NCBI GenBank assembly: GCA_020137815.1
Contig: CM035354.1
Location: 8,342,921-8,401,436, forward strand
DNA: 58,516 nucleotides
Direction of reading: 5' to 3'
Source: Hormiphora californensis
Taxonomy: Eukaryota > Ctenophora > Tentaculata > Cydippida > Pleurobrachiidae
Shown here: positions 10,301 to 23,462 of the stretch, piece after piece
How positions within the stretch are numbered: the first letter of the stretch is position 1
How the letters are laid out: every line of letters begins with the position of its first letter
The notes under the pieces: model-generated
Told to the model about the DNA's origin: nothing
Databases searched by the model: none
Seen by the model: the letters and a program-made list of their open reading frames with translations, nothing else
Translations under genes and position numbers: made by a program

Positions 10301-12087
10301 ACACACATTCCCACACACATCCCCACACCTCACAAACCCTGCACGGTGACATGATGGTATACATCAATGCTGCACATAAACAAACCCATTGGAAACTTCA
10401 GCGGCCGGGAACACGCCGTGAGAGCGAGACATACACACGGGGCATTGATCGTCGCACCTCGGTAAATCCTTGAGAGTCATATTACTGACGGCCTTCTCCA
10501 GACTGTGTCGCTGACCCAGGTTCGGGGTTAGAAATAAAGGGCTGCTCCTCCTCTTTCTCGTCATGTTGGTTACAGAATGGGTCGTCTGCAGTGGGTACCA
10601 CAGAGGTATAGAATGTAGACTGACCCACTGTCCGACCACTAGGCTTCCTTTCAGCTCCACCCTGTTGTACTGCACCCACCCTGCTCACACAGTCACACTT
10701 TAGTTAATCACACACTACACACTTGTGATACATATCACACTAGATTCACACATTGTACTTGACACGGCTCGCTAGATATTCATCTTGATACATGGGTTAT
10801 ATAATCTGCAGTTATATGGTTCACTTAACAGGCTTCTATCTCTCATGTCACACACATGATGGGATTGTCACATGATTTAAACAATGAACATAACGACATG
10901 GTTGGTGATATAATATATTAATACTATCTTCTAGAAGGATTGCTGGTTGAGTGTGTGTTGGGCGAATACACTTCCTAATATGGTAAGATCTGTTTACTCA
11001 ATTGTACTCCAGTTAATAACTAATGTTATGTATCATGTGTTCAAGCCCCATTCCACGGCTCAGACATTATATTTATCGCTTTACAACTACAAAAAGGAAC
11101 TGTACGCTTGTACAATGTACACATATAGCCCACACGAAGGGGAGGGATGGGTAACAGATGTTTCTCTACACACAGAGCGGCCCGGGGGCTATGTTCTTAC
11201 CTAAAATCGTTGACAATAGTCGATTGGTTGGACTCTGAAAAAGAGAGAAGTGTGTGAGTGGGGTTGAGACAAGAGAGAGGGGTGTATTAATCAGCTTTTA
11301 AATGGCGAGAAATAGCTGTGGCAATATACGGTGTGTACTCATTGTCTGTCTGTTTGAGGCTGCTGAAAGAATGCTCTCTTTTCTCATTTCACGTGCTTTA
11401 TAAACCGTGCGCGTTGTGGGCCGCGCGCACGGTTCACAAATAGCAGTTTAGCGCGCTACTGAAAGTGTGCAGGGGTGGAATCAGCGGGTTTATTGGGACC
11501 TTCTTCCTCTCGGATGGTGGAAATGTTAGCAGGGCCCCATGAGCTAATCGTCTCCTTTAGATCAGGAGCATCTGGGAGGGCCCACGATCCTCGTCTTACA
11601 AGGGGCGCTGTCTTGTCTGTTTGTTTGTCTGTTGGTGTAGTCGGCTCGCTTCCTAACATTGTACACATGGGATTATAATTGCACGGGGTTAAATGGGGCA
11701 ATACAGGGACCTAACTGATAACTGTGTCCAAACTATGTTGAAGGGAGTTAGTATGATGATCCTACCTGAATTAGTGGAGTAGTATACAAACATCTCCCCT
11801 TGGCAATTATCACCAACTTTTTTACAGCAGTCCCGGTGTGCATTGTACTTGCAATCTTTACACCGCATGCCCTGCCTTATCAAACCCATCAGCTGAAAAA
11901 GAGGAATGTGACCCACGGGGATGATAAATTTTATGAAGGAGCGTGATGAGAGACAAATCTATTGTTGAGACATACTCAACAGAGATCTCTCTGCATCAGT
12001 CCCACCTGCACACAAAGGAATACTGTAACGCTAGTTTGTACGCGTGTGTGCACTACAATGTGCGTGTTTCCTGTGAGCGAGATAGAT

Positions 12088-12172
<85 letters not shown>

Positions 12173-14210
12173 TAGTGAAAGTAACAGGGAGGTAGAGTAA
12201 GGGAATGAGATGGTAACCAGTTAGAAAAAGAGAATACAAAGCTTACTCGGGTCAGTCAATTAACTACAGTGTGTATAGTTGTGTGTGTGGGTAAAAGTGT
12301 GATAGATATATTAATAGCCATTCTACTGAACCCGCTTGTCGGAAGAAACCACATTCTCTTTTTCTCTCTTTTTTCCTCTTTCTCTCCCTTTGTCTCTCTC
12401 GTTCACTTTTTTCTTCTTTCTCTCCTTTTGTGTAGCAATTAAAAAAATTGCCGTCGGTAAAATATGGTTGGTAGCTGTGGGCAGCGGTATAATACTACCA
12501 GATAAGGATTTTATTTCAATTCGGGGGCATCTGAACCAGCTGGTGGTTATGGTGTTTAGAGGAGAGAGGGATAAAAGGGGGGGAAAAGAAGAAAAGGGAA
12601 AAAAAGAAAAAAAAAATAATAAGGAGACAAGGGGGGAAAAAAGAGGGAGAGAGAGGAAGAAGGATTATAAGCCTGAAAAAAAAGAAGAGAAATAAGAGAA
12701 AAAGTAAATAATAGAGAAATAACAGAGAAAAGTACATAATCATGATAATATAAGAGGAGCACTGCACCTACCAATTTGTTGCAGTGTTGGCACACGGTTG
12801 GAAGGCGATATGAGTGAACTACCCAGTGATGAGGTACAGCCATGTTAACTCCACTACTAGTCGCCGACACAGCATTGTCCAAGGGTTGCTGGAGGAGGAG
12901 GAGAGTGTTAACAAACAATCATAATATTCAATTCTAATTTCTCTGAGGACAAAGTTTAAACGTGTGTGCAGTGGTGAGATGCCACGCAGAGTTGTTCGTC
13001 AGAACGATTAGGGAGAAGTATGAAAATGGAAAGATGGAGTGAGGGGGAGAGAAAAGAGAGAAATAAGAGGGACACAGAGAGACATGGTATAATATATGTA
13101 CAATATGTGGTCTAATGAACATTCTAACCATCGTTGTTGCACTTGACCCTGATTTGAGTAAAGTGTTTAGAAAAATTGGACCACTATTTAAATATAAAAA
13201 AGGAGAGAGAATGTACCAGTGAGATTGGTATGCTTTTCACCCAAGATCGTGCTCCTGGCCAAATCAATCCGCGGTGAACCATCTACAAGAATCCACAGCA
13301 GCCCCCTTTTCAGACCCCACTTTACTATAGCGTTTCAAACTCTTTCACTCCTCCAAATTAGTTTAATGGTCTCTCACTCTCTAGGTGTCTATATCTCTCG
13401 ACAAGCAAAAGGAGGAACCCACAGCGTCATAGGGAAGGTAAGCACATTCACACCACACAGGGAGATACTAGCATGGGAGTGATTTTCTGGGAACGCGTGT
13501 TTTGTACTGGCATATCTAAAAGAGAGAAAAAGGGAGAGAAAAAGGGAGAGAGGAGAGGAGGAAGAGATGAAGAGAGAGGAGAGAGAGAGGAGAGGGGAAA
13601 AAGGGGAGAGAGAGAGAGAGGAGGGGGGGGGGGGGAGAGGGGGGGAAAAGGAGAAAATTGGAAAGGAAGAGAGAGGTGGGGGGGAAAAAATGGGGGGTTT
13701 TTTTCCAAGGTTTTGGAATAATGCAGCAAAAACAAGCTACATTCAAAAACCCTGTTCATACTTACAAAATTTTTTTCCCTCATATTTCGAATATACATGA
13801 AGTGATTTTACCCGGGGATGGATCAATAGAACCATATCCGATAGCCAATTTACCGGTCACATTTTTCAATAAGTAAAAAAAAACTGCCCTGAAAGTTTCT
13901 CTCTCTCTTTTCTCTCTCCTCTTTTTCCTCTCTCTCTCTCTCTTTTCTCCCCTTTCCCCTTCCTTTTCTCTCTCCTCCTCTCCTCTCCTCTCCTCTCTCC
14001 CTCTTCCCCTTCTCTCTCTCCCCTTTCTTCTCTCTCTCTCTCTCTCCCTCTTTCTTCTCTCTTTTTTTTTCCCCCTTTTTTTTTTTTTAACTGGAACGAG
14101 ACTGTCTGTGCTGGAGAAGTTGTCACTGCCCCCTCCCGTTTCGTGGTCCTCTTTAGGAGTGCACTCTCTCAGTAGGAACACGCAACGCTTGTGGAAGTTC
14201 CGGTTACAAC
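7361..14210 (-). CDS. PRKD: Protein kinase D (diacylglycerol-activated Ser/Thr kinase)
   Basis: Reverse-strand exons, phases matching: 14092-14210 (second half of C1a), 13217-13282 (weak call), 12772-12888 and 11766-11892 (C1b; Cys/His ligands visible), 11500-11652, 11201-11234 and 10486-10680 (acidic linker), 9788-9974 and 9412-9609 (PH domain), 9183-9315, then the kinase at 8754-8918 (GSGQFG loop), 8538-8662 (AVK lysine), 8239-8367, 7947-8130 ([11 protein letters not shown]), 7614-7796 ([17 protein letters not shown]-type block typical of PKD) and 7361-7512 (C-terminus, TAA stop). C1 domains recruit PKD to diacylglycerol at membranes and the PH domain is autoinhibitory in the family. Odd points: the first of the two activation-loop serines (the PKC site) is Gln here while the autophosphorylation Ser is kept, and the tail ends VTITN with no PDZ-binding motif. 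The first half of C1a is not visible; upstream lies homopolymer-damaged sequence. Confidence 0.93.
12089..12175 (+). repeat. (GA)n microsatellite in a PKD intron
   Basis: Long GA run interrupted by a few GATAGA steps. It is a pyrimidine tract on the sense strand of PKD. Confidence 0.95.
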
Positions 14211-14779
14211 CTGGACAGGGATAATGTAAGGATAGAATTATATAATAAAGAGAAGAGGATAAAAGGGATAATAGAAAAGGGAAAAACTATAGAAGGGAAT
14301 TTAAAGAAAATTTGAAGAGAGGGGTATTTAATTTGATAGGTTCGATTGAGAGTATTTTTAGAGGGCCCATGATTATTAAAAATATACTGCGTGTTTTTTG
14401 CAAATCAAGGCTTGTAGCTACACAACAAGGACAGAGAATGAACGGACGAACGGACAAATTTACAGTGGCAAGCAGCTACAAGCCTCCCCTTTCCTGTTTT
14501 TTCTATCTTCCCTTTTTCTTCCTTTCCCTTCTTTCTATCTTTCCCTTTTTTTTCTGCGTTTGCAGTGAAAAAGTTTTTAATTCAATAAAAGAGAGAGGGA
14601 TGTGAGGAAAAAACAAATAGCCCCCTGGACCAGTTGCAATATATAATTATAAAATATTATTGGAGGATTAAAAGATGAAAAAACAATCAAGCTCTCGGAT
14701 CCCCGTGAGCGGGCAGACAATACTCTCTTTTTCCCTCTCTCCCTGGAGACAAGCGTCTATATACCCAGTAAACCCTTCC

Positions 14780-16070
14780 ATTTCCAAAACCTCATCTGGA
14801 GAGACGGGTAAAACTCTAAATCAATATCTATAAAATTTTATCTTTTTTCCCTGAACCCTTGGGAGTAAAAATGCCCCAAAAGTTTTCTTATTCTAAAACT
14901 CTTCCAAATTTGTCACGGGGGTTAGAATGTTCTTATAGTATGTAGATTCCTATTTCCCGATCTGACAAATCACATACTAGACTACATTGGCATGTAGACC
15001 CCCTTGTGAAGACCCCAATTTTTTCCCCAAATTTGATGTATAAACTCCCTTTTTTTATTGTTTAAATACCCCTATGGGCGTTATTGACTTCCCCAACAAC
15101 CAAAAAACCCTTTCCCCCCCAAGTAAAAAAGGGTTTTAACAACACAATTTTTTTTTACCAAAGGGGCCCAAACCCAACCCTCGCACTCCCCTTTTCCCCA
15201 AAAAGGGGGAAAAAGGGAGGATTTGATGCCCTTTGGGGGGAACCCCTCTTTATTAAACCCCCAATTTCAAAGAGGTTTTTTTTAAAAATTTTTTTAATTT
15301 AAAAATTTAAAAGTTTAAAAATTTAAGGGGGTTTAAGTTTAATATTTAAAAAAAGGTGGTTTTAACCCAAAATTTTTTTTTAAATTGGGGGGTTTTCTTT
15401 TTTTGGGTTTGGTGTTCCCCGGGGTTTTTTTGGGGGGGGCCCCTTTTTTTTTGGGTAATGTTCTTTGGGAAAAAAAAAATTTTTTTTTGGGGAATTTTTT
15501 TTAAGAAAAAAAGGGTTTTGGGGAAAGAATTAGGGAACCCCTTTTTTCAATTTTTTTTGGAAAAATCCATTTTTAACTAAAATTGGGGGAAAAAAAATTT
15601 TGGGAAAATTTTTTTTAAGCATTTGGACTAAAAAATTAGGTCCTTTAAAAATGCGTATTAAGAAAAGGAAAGTGGGATGGAGGCTAATGGAAAAAAAACG
15701 GTTTTTTAAATAAAAAAAAAAGGGGTTTGGGGAAGAATTAAAAAAAAAAGGGAATTTTTCCCCTTGAAAAAAAACCCAAAAAAAAAAATGGGGATAAAAT
15801 TTGGGGGAATGAAGGGGTTTGGGTCCCCCTTTTATTTTTGGACAAACCCTTTAAAGGGAAAACCCCCCCCCCAAAAAAAAAAAAAAATGGAAAAAAAAGG
15901 GAAAAAAGGGAATTTTAAAAAAAAAGGTTTAAAAGGGTTTTTTAAAAAAAAAACCCCAAAAGGGGCCCCCCTTTTTGGAAAATTTCCCCGTTTTTTTCCC
16001 CAAAAACCCCCCCCCTTTTTTTTTTTTTCCTTAAAAATTTAAAAGAGTTTGAATTAAAATCTGGGTATCG
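14780..16070. other. Homopolymer-inflated, low-quality sequence
   Basis: Nearly every base occurs in runs of 3-10 identical bases (for example around 15360-15600 and 15760-16030). This is unlike the flanks and unlike microsatellite DNA. It most likely reflects unreliable base calling, so absence of exons here is uninformative. The missing PKD exon(s) for the first half of C1a should lie in this interval. Confidence 0.75.
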
Positions 16071-16662
16071 GTTAAACAAGGCCTGTTTTCGGACCTTCAG
16101 TACTGAATGGGTTCCTCCTTTCTTTTTTGTAGATCGTGGCGGGTGTATCTAAAGGAGTGAGTGTGAGAGGGGTGTGTGATTCAATGATGGTCCTCATTGT
16201 GTCAGTGGAAAGCAAAATGTTTTGTGTTTTGGCAATTTCGATTATGAGAGAATAAAGAGGTTTGTGGGGATGAATTAGGGAACCCTTATCATGACGATAT
16301 TCATATTTCATTTGGAAAGAGATAACCATGTTAGCGAACTAAATTAGAGAGGTTTGATAAAAGTATGCTATTGGGAGACATTGAGTAAGATCAGTAGAAC
16401 TCATGTTGGTATACGTGACAGCTATCAATTAGAGTGCACAATAGTAGTACAAGTAAGCCTAGTAATCAAGAACAGAGAGAAAGTAGAGATAGGGAGATGA
16501 CTAAATGGATAAGGAGAACGGTATGATATGGATAGGTAGATAAATAAAGAAAAGGAGAGATTTAGAAGATGAGAATGAATAACAAAAAACGACAGAAAAA
16601 GGTTGAACTGTTTGTCCCGAGTTGTTCTAAGACACAGTGCTACACAAAGTAGGGAGATGTAC

Positions 16663-17850
16663 CTTCAACTAAAGTATCAGTAGATAGTTGGGAGGAGAAT
16701 TCTCTGTCTACCAGGACCCCTCGAGGTGCCCTATAATCCTGGTTGTGAACTGAGCTCACCCTGGCACCCACAAAGGCTACAATACACGACATATCCGACA
16801 CAAGTTGAACAACAAGTAATGAGAAATGATGGGCCGCGTGTTATCATGTTATATTTATGTGGGGGAGGAGTTAAAATGTTTTAGGACACGCCCCCTCCCC
16901 CTTGTTGAAAAGTGCTTACGCTACATCGTGACTTGTTCGTGCATTATGCATGTGAAGCATTACACATGAGCCAGTTCACTTTCTCTCTCCCCCCCTCTCT
17001 CTCTTTCTCTCTCCTCTACATCTCCTTCAAGAGATGATGTAACTTGTTACGTTTGTAAACAAACCGATACAGTTTCTTCTCTAGAAATTAAAATACTACC
17101 TAGATGCGTGACACATGGAAAGTGAGTGTGTAGTAATTTGTAATTAGCAATTAGCGGTGTAATTAGTGACCACTATCCACTTATCCACTTGATGCATGGA
17201 CGAGTGACCAGGGATTAAATATGCTTTGAGGGGTAAAGTAGGTGCATTTAGATCATAATATGTAGATTGTAGAAATTAAATATGTACTGCCCGTTTTTAA
17301 GGGCATATAGTGCGCAGCTACGAAAAGATATATTATGTTCTACTATACAATATGTTAGATGAGTTGATTCTACCATAAATTGAGGGAGGAGGGTGAAACT
17401 TGGTACATGGTGGGAGCTGTACCACTTACATGGTTTTACATAACTACACATAACATCTCTACATTGTCTCACATGAATCACGCACAATGCTGTTCATTCA
17501 ACAACAAAGAGATACCCCATCCCCTCTCGCTAAATACCCAGTACATTATATGTATAATAGTGGACCCATTTTAGTTTGGTATATCACAGCTGATAGGGAT
17601 TTGAGACAGCTGTTTTGGAGAGTTATACAGGAAGCTGCAGTCACTCAAATGATTGAGAACACCAGCTGGTACTGGTACCAGTACCTGTGGCAGGAGGGTG
17701 GGACTCCTCAACATCACTACTGCTGCCCATGATGGTAGACTCACTATTTTCATCCACCATCACAGCATCATCACCATTGTAGGCCTTCTCAAAGTGAACG
17801 TTACTCTGGTAACAATTCTCATCTCCTCCTCCTCCTCCAGCTCCTGACAT
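16663..17850 (-). CDS. PRKD: Probable 5' exons of the PKD gene
   Basis: Two reverse-strand exons join in phase. 17685-17850 starts with ATG and encodes a Gly-rich then acidic segment (MSGAGGGGGDE; VDENSEST), ending in phase 1. 16663-16776 continues (AFVGARVSSVHNQDYRAPRG) and also ends in phase 1 at GTACAT. They lie upstream of PKD on the same strand with no other gene between. The sequence is not a recognisable part of the PKD N-terminus, whose family starts are poorly conserved, so an independent small gene remains possible. Confidence 0.5.
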
Positions 17851-17989
17851 TCCTTGTTTTTGGAGAGTGCTGCATGCGATACATAGAGATAGAGAGAGAG
17901 AGGGGATTAGAAGAGAGCGAGAGAGAGGAAAGAGAGAAGGAGAGAAGAGAGAGGAGATAGGAAGGAGTAAAAGCTGAGGAGAGAAGGAG

Positions 17990-19680
17990 CGGAGAATTTG
18001 GGGGACAAAAGAGAGGGGAAAAAAAAGGTCCGAAAAGGGGGGTTTTGGGGGGGCGGTTTTTTAACCCCCCAGCAAATGGAAATTTGGGGCCTTTGGGTGT
18101 GGTCGGGGGTAGAAGATCCCTTGGGGTTTTAGGGCTGTATTGGTTCTCCCCCCCCCTCCCAAATTATCTCTTATACCCACCCCGTCAGCTTTCCCTTTTT
18201 CTTAGTTTTCCCTCTAATATGAAATATTTAAGGGGGGTTTCCCCCCCCCCCTTTTCTTCATCTTAATTTTCCCCTTTTTTCCCTTTGGCATTGGAGGGTT
18301 TTAAGGCTCGGACCCCCCTTCTTCCTCTGTAACCTAACATCACTCCTTTCCCGTGGATTAATTAAAACCCAAATAAAACTTCTTTTAAAAAAAGAAAGAA
18401 ACAATTTAAACAACAGGGCCCAAAACAAAAGACTTACACCGGGGGGAAACCTCAAAATTGTAAATCCACAATGAAGTCATTTCATGGATTATGACGTATA
18501 CGGCTTTCGATACGAATACTTATGAACCTATACCCTATTACTCTGAGAGGGGGGAAAGTATAGTTTCATCCTCCATTCACAATCACATACAAATTTCCCC
18601 TTTTCAAAAACCTTTCTCTCCCAATTTTCCCCCGGTAAATTATAGTTCAAACATGAACCGNNNNNNNNNNNNNNNNNNNNNNNNNNNNNNNNNNNNNNNN
18701 NNNNNNNNNNNNNNNNNNNNNNNNNNNNNNNNNNNNNNNNNNNNNNNNNNNNNNNNNNNNCCTGGGGGTGTTTTTGATACACCCCGAAATCTCAAATTCG
18801 CCCCTCCTTTGGGGGAGAGGAAATATGGAAGCAAAAAATGAATTTTTTAGTTTTCCCGTTTGTATTTGATTAAAATTGTCAAAAAATTTACTAGGCCTGG
18901 CTGTATCTCAAAAGCGGGGGGCCGGGTAGGCTAAGAAAAAATTAGATTTTTTTTTTGTCCCCGTTTTACAGATACAAATTATATAACATACCCCTTTTTG
19001 AGGGAATCTCCCCTTTTTGCCTGGTAACTCCCTGCCTCACTCCTCTCTCATCAGGTTTTATTCCTACTGGGCAGACGTTGTAGTTTGCTTGTATGTGGGT
19101 CGCCCATTTCTCAAAAAACCGAAACAAATTTGGAGCAAATTATTTGATCTGATGACCCAGACCTGGAGCCAATAAATTAATCAATTTTGAAAAAGAACAA
19201 GGCTCAAACAAATTTCAAATTATTTAATTTTATTTGCCCCGAACATCCTCCCTAACATTGATCATCCGGGACCCAGTTTCGTGCTTCCCTTTAAAAGGGG
19301 GAAGCGGCGAAACCCCCCTTCCCAAAATCCCCCCAAAAAACTGGAGAGGGCGTCCTCTCCATAGTACATGTCCGTGTAAACCCTTAAAGAGGGGAGGGGG
19401 GTTCAGATGTAATGGCAATATTTCCCGCCACTGCAACACACACACATGCACCCACTTCATCCCCCTCACGTCCCCTCTTTAGACGATCGCATGCCCTCTT
19501 TCAGCCGATCAGCGTGTTCACACCCCTTTAGACATCAAGTTTTCCCCCAAAACCCCCAATTTTAAAGATAGCAGTGTCCATCTCTTCAAACGCTCCCCCC
19601 GGGCCCTGTTTTTCCACAATTTTCCAAAACCCCCAGCGATCAGCAGTGCCCCCCCCCAACTTCCCCCTTTTAGAGACGCA
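17990..19680. other. Low-quality sequence around an assembly gap
   Basis: Homopolymer-inflated sequence like 14780-16070, containing the N-gap at 18661-18760. It lies exactly where the third and later exons of CAPZB are expected. No exon could be supported. Confidence 0.7.
18661..18760. other. Assembly gap (100 N)
   Basis: Exactly 100 N, the usual placeholder for a scaffold gap of unknown size. Confidence 0.99.
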
Positions 19681-19830
19681 GTGCTCACACTCTCTTCAGA
19701 CGATCAGCAGTGCTCACACTCTCTTCAGACGATCAGCAGTGCTCACACTCTCTTCAGACGATCAGCAGTGCTCACACTCTCTTCAGACGATCAGCAGTGC
19801 TCACACTCTCTTCAGACGATCAGCAGTGAT
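19678..19830 (+). repeat. 29-bp tandem repeat, about five copies
   Basis: Unit CAGTGCTCACACTCTC plus TTCAGACGATCAG repeats almost perfectly without spacers, so it is a satellite and not a CRISPR. It sits right after the point where CAPZB coding sequence is lost, and degenerate copies occur at 19480-19640. Confidence 0.95.
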
Positions 19831-19958
19831 TGTACCTGCTATCCTCTTCTGCTCCTCCGTGTGTTATAGATTCATCAAGTCCTGAGAGGGCTGTTAAACC
19901 ACATAGAAACGCAAATTTATTTAGAAAGACATAATAAGCTCTAGGACGACCGCCCGAC

Positions 19959-20369
19959 CTTGAATGCTTTGTTCAACTCTTCCTCAATAGCACGCAGCTG
20001 GATAGGAGGTAGGTATCCCTCAATATACGGGTAGTAGATGTTGCTCCATGGAGATCGGAAACTCTCGCCATCTCTGCAGGGGAAATAAAAACTTGAGATT
20101 TGAGAGGATTTGTTTTCAAAGTCCAAGTGAATATCAAATGTTAAACGTTAAAAGTGTTCAGACCTATTGTAATCGCAGACGATGAAATCCTTCTGTTTCA
20201 TGTCATCTCTCCGAACACTCAGTGGTTGGTCAACCGCCGACAGAAGTTCCTCCGTTAGCTTTGGACACAAGTCCACTAGATCTCCAAGATGCTTGGACAG
20301 ATTATGGGTGGGCATACGCCTCATTAGGTCGAGGGCGTTTTCCAATTTTTGCTCATTGTCGTGTGACAT
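19959..20369 (-). CDS. CAPZB: F-actin capping protein subunit beta, first two exons
   Basis: CapZ beta pairs with the alpha subunit and caps actin barbed ends. Exon 20164-20369 starts at ATG and encodes the N-terminal helices, including LENALDLMRRMP and the block ending FIVCDYNR. It ends in phase 2 at a GT donor. Exon 19959-20073 completes the Arg and gives DGESFRSPWSN, the conserved DGDSYRSPWSN equivalent, then ends in phase 0. This is about 107 residues of a family that is normally about 270. The rest should follow at lower coordinates but that interval is a tandem repeat, damaged sequence and a gap. The truncation is probably an assembly artefact. Confidence 0.92.
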
Positions 20370-20759
20370 GGCTATACGGGTGTCGATTTAAGGTTGGTGT
20401 TTAAAGATTAATTGACTGTAGATAAAAAGCTTACTGCTTTTTTAGGTACCAGACCAGCCGCCAGGTTACTGGTTAAAATTTAAATTAAAACGACGACAAT
20501 TTTTTAAAACCTTGGCATCCGAGCTTGATGAGTGAAAACTGAAAATAATAAAGTATTAACGCGCGCGCTTGTCAGAGTGTTGAGCGCGGAATATATTTGC
20601 GCAGGCGCAAAATTAATTGAAGGTACCAATTACGCAAAATTACGACCATTTATCTGACAGCAATAAACAATTAAAATAATTATACTGCAAGACATTTAGA
20701 CACACACCAAAACAATGATCAGAATTGTTGATCTATAAAAATATCCCAGTTCAGAATCT
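20370..20759. other. Spacer between SEC63 and CAPZB
   Basis: Less than 400 bp between the SEC63 stop and the CAPZB start, both on the reverse strand. AT-rich, with a CG-rich patch (GCGCGCGC) near 20560. It must hold the SEC63 3' end and the CAPZB promoter. Confidence 0.6.
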
Positions 20760-23462
20760 TCATTCTCCAGACCCTGAACCATCATCATCATCATCATCTT
20801 CACTATTCGTGATGTCACTCTCTGTCATGCTGTCGCTCTCTTCACTCTCACTGATATTCTCCCACTGCTTCATACCCTTCGTCTTCATCTCCTTCTCCAC
20901 AAACATCTTCAGCAGGACCTCCTTCTCACAGGCAATGTAACAATCACTCTTCAATATTACATTATACTTGTGATGTCCTATTGTGTCGGGTGCTTGGAAC
21001 TTCAGTATCACCTCCAGCTCATCCTTGAGGCCAGCTACATATTTGGGTTGTGTTATCACCTCTCCAGTCTTCCTATCTGCGATGAACACCCACCACCCCT
21101 CCTCCTTGTCGACAGGGAAGTAGGGACAATGCACAGGGTGTGATTCAGCTTGTTCTGTGCTCAGTGTCTTCTTGTTTCCAGTCTCCTCCTGAAGTGCCCT
21201 CCACTCCTTCTCCTCATCATATTGTCCCTCCCCATCTGACTGATCACTGCCAGCATCACTCTGGTCCTGGTCCTCTTCTTCCTCATTATCACTGGGAGGG
21301 GCTTCCTCCTCACCTTGATCTTCCTCTGGCTCTTCCTCATCATCTCCATCCTCCCCCTCATCTTTCTGATCGAACTCTGGGGGAGAGATTATGATTTATG
21401 ATTTGATGTGTCATCAATCATTTAGGAAAACATATTACATATAGGGAGTTTTAGAAAATTAAAATGAGTTTCTGCTAACCTTGTTCATTCTCTTTGTTGT
21501 CTTCACTCTTCGTTTTCTTCTTTGGTACTGGCTTCTTCTTCTTAGCAATAGTTTTCTGCTTCTTGGGTTGTTTCTGCCACGTCTTCTTCTTTGCCTGTTC
21601 CTTCTCCTCCTCCTGCTCCTGGTATCACGGAAACAACAAGATAATAATAGAGATGAACAAAATGAAGAGATAGAGAAAGAGACGGATAACAAACCTTGGT
21701 TGCAGCAGGGGCCTCCTGTTCCACCTCTACTTCATCTACAACATCTCTCAGATACTTCCTTTCCAAATAACACGTTACTGTCACTATCGAGGAGGCTGAT
21801 ATTGTCATCGTGTTCTCATCATCCAACACCTGAAAATGAGGAGAGAGTGGGTGAAGTTATGTTAACCCTAATGAACCTACAACACATCCCTCCGATCCTA
21901 ACATACCTGACTCTTGACCTGCATGTCAATGTATGGCATGCTCCACAACACTCTCATCATATTATCATACTCTTCCTCACTCAACATCCGTAACCTGTTG
22001 AGGAGTGGGGAGATGGGGTTAGTGTTGGGAAGGAGGGAGGGGGTTACCGGTATTAGTAACCTGGGCAGTGGGGAGGGGGTTAGTTTTGGGCAGTGGGGAG
22101 GGAGTTACTGATCTATAACTTTCAAAGGATGGGGGTTACTGATTAGTAACATGTGGATGGTGTTTCAATATCTATTGTCAACTGGAAAGGGGGATCAGTT
22201 GTGTACCTGCTTTTTCGTTCCTTCTCCGTTAGTTGAGCGAATGCCAGCAGCGTCTTAACATTGTTCCTCTTTGTCATGAAGTACTTGAGCATGTCTTCAG
22301 TAAAGTGAGGTAGTTGAAAGAGGGGGTGTTGGTTGGACCACATAGCCTGAACTGCCATAACATTAATCCTCATCAGATTCTCAAAGGTCTGCAGGTTAGG
22401 TGTCGCCACGTTCTTCTGCCGTTTTGAAATGATAATTAGTTGGAAACATACGTTAATTGCCTCGTTAATTAGGGCTGGCATCTTCTTAGCTATCACCCCA
22501 ATATCCAGCCAATTATCCTCGTTCAGTGAGGGTGAGCGGTTGCAGTAAGAATGAAGAAGGGTCCGGGCCTTGATCGAATATAGATACCTGAAGGGATATA
22601 CCGGGGTCTTCTCAGCTAGCTGCTTGCACTCCTTCATCAGCAGAGGGAGCTGGAAGTTGTCTGATTTCCTCGCCTTGATCTCCTTGTTGTTACTCTCCTC
22701 AAACTCAAAGGCAGAACATACCACCATTATCAACTTTTGACATTGTGAAGACTGTTCCGTGCTAGAATACCAAATAGCATCTGGGTGGTTCTCAGTAGAA
22801 TGTCATCAGCAGAGTATTTTATACTCTTGTACCACCAGATCCCACTACTACCGGGAGGAGGATCATGAATATAGCCACATAGACACCCAATACAAACACA
22901 CTGTTATCTTTATCAACTATCCAGGAGGGTAGAGCAATACCAAACTGAGTGGCCTGTGGTCCATCTGGGTTCCCGTGATCTATCCAGTTTTGTCGAGTTA
23001 CTTCATCAGTTAATGCCTGGTAAGCCTTGTTGATATTAACAAATATCTGTTCATCTCCTCCCTTATCGGGATGGTGGACGAGTGATAGCTTCTTGTATGC
23101 CTTCTTATTTCCTTCTGTGTGGCCTCTGGATCAATACCCAGTATCACAAACGGGTTATACTCAACATGTGTGTTTTCAGTGGTGGCTGCTTTGTACGCGA
23201 AGAACACAATAAGAGTCCATCCAACAGCCAAGACGAGGAATTTAATTACTTTAACTGGGGTATTCTTTCGTTTCTCTCTCAACACGTGAGATTTGTGAAG
23301 GCAGAGGCGACAGGTGCAAGGAACTGTACGCCGCTTAGAGCGGGGGTCAGATTTGAAGGGCCAGATCAGATAGGTGAGAGGGAGGAAGACAATGAGAAAG
23401 AATGCCAGCATGAAGTAATAAAATGTGGAACCAGTCTCGTCATACTCGAACTGCATCGCCAT
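20760..23462 (-). CDS. SEC63: SEC63, ER translocon J-domain protein
   Basis: SEC63 recruits BiP to the Sec61/Sec62 channel in the ER membrane. Exons: 22207-23462, 21907-21994, 21695-21829, 21480-21618, 20760-21376, with matching phases. Exon 1 encodes two N-terminal membrane helices, a luminal J domain with intact HPD (HHPDKGGDE), a third helix, and the start of the Sec63/Brl domain. Later exons carry the Lys-rich and acidic segments, the C-terminal Brl part (EEGWWVFIADRK) and an Asp/Glu-rich tail. Exon 1 contains three apparent 1-bp deletions relative to the conserved protein: near 23101-23106 (after QKEIR, before KAYKKL), near 22833-22841 (VVVGS then WWYKS) and near 22733-22741 (HNV then KLIMVV). 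All else is intact, so consensus errors are more likely than a pseudogene. Confidence 0.94.

Noticed and set aside
13384-13437. Forward-strand mini-exon [18 protein letters not shown] with good splice signals, and a similar KGGTHSV string on the reverse strand near 16120
   Set aside because: Opposite to or isolated from the host gene, with no partner exons; the similarity is too short to support a nested gene.
15084-16042. Several 70-90 codon frames rich in KKK, FFF, GGG and PPP
   Set aside because: They lie in homopolymer-inflated, unreliable sequence and have no protein-like composition.
19678-19830. Regular direct repeats resembling a CRISPR array
   Set aside because: Units are contiguous with no unique spacers and the genome is eukaryotic; it is a simple tandem satellite.
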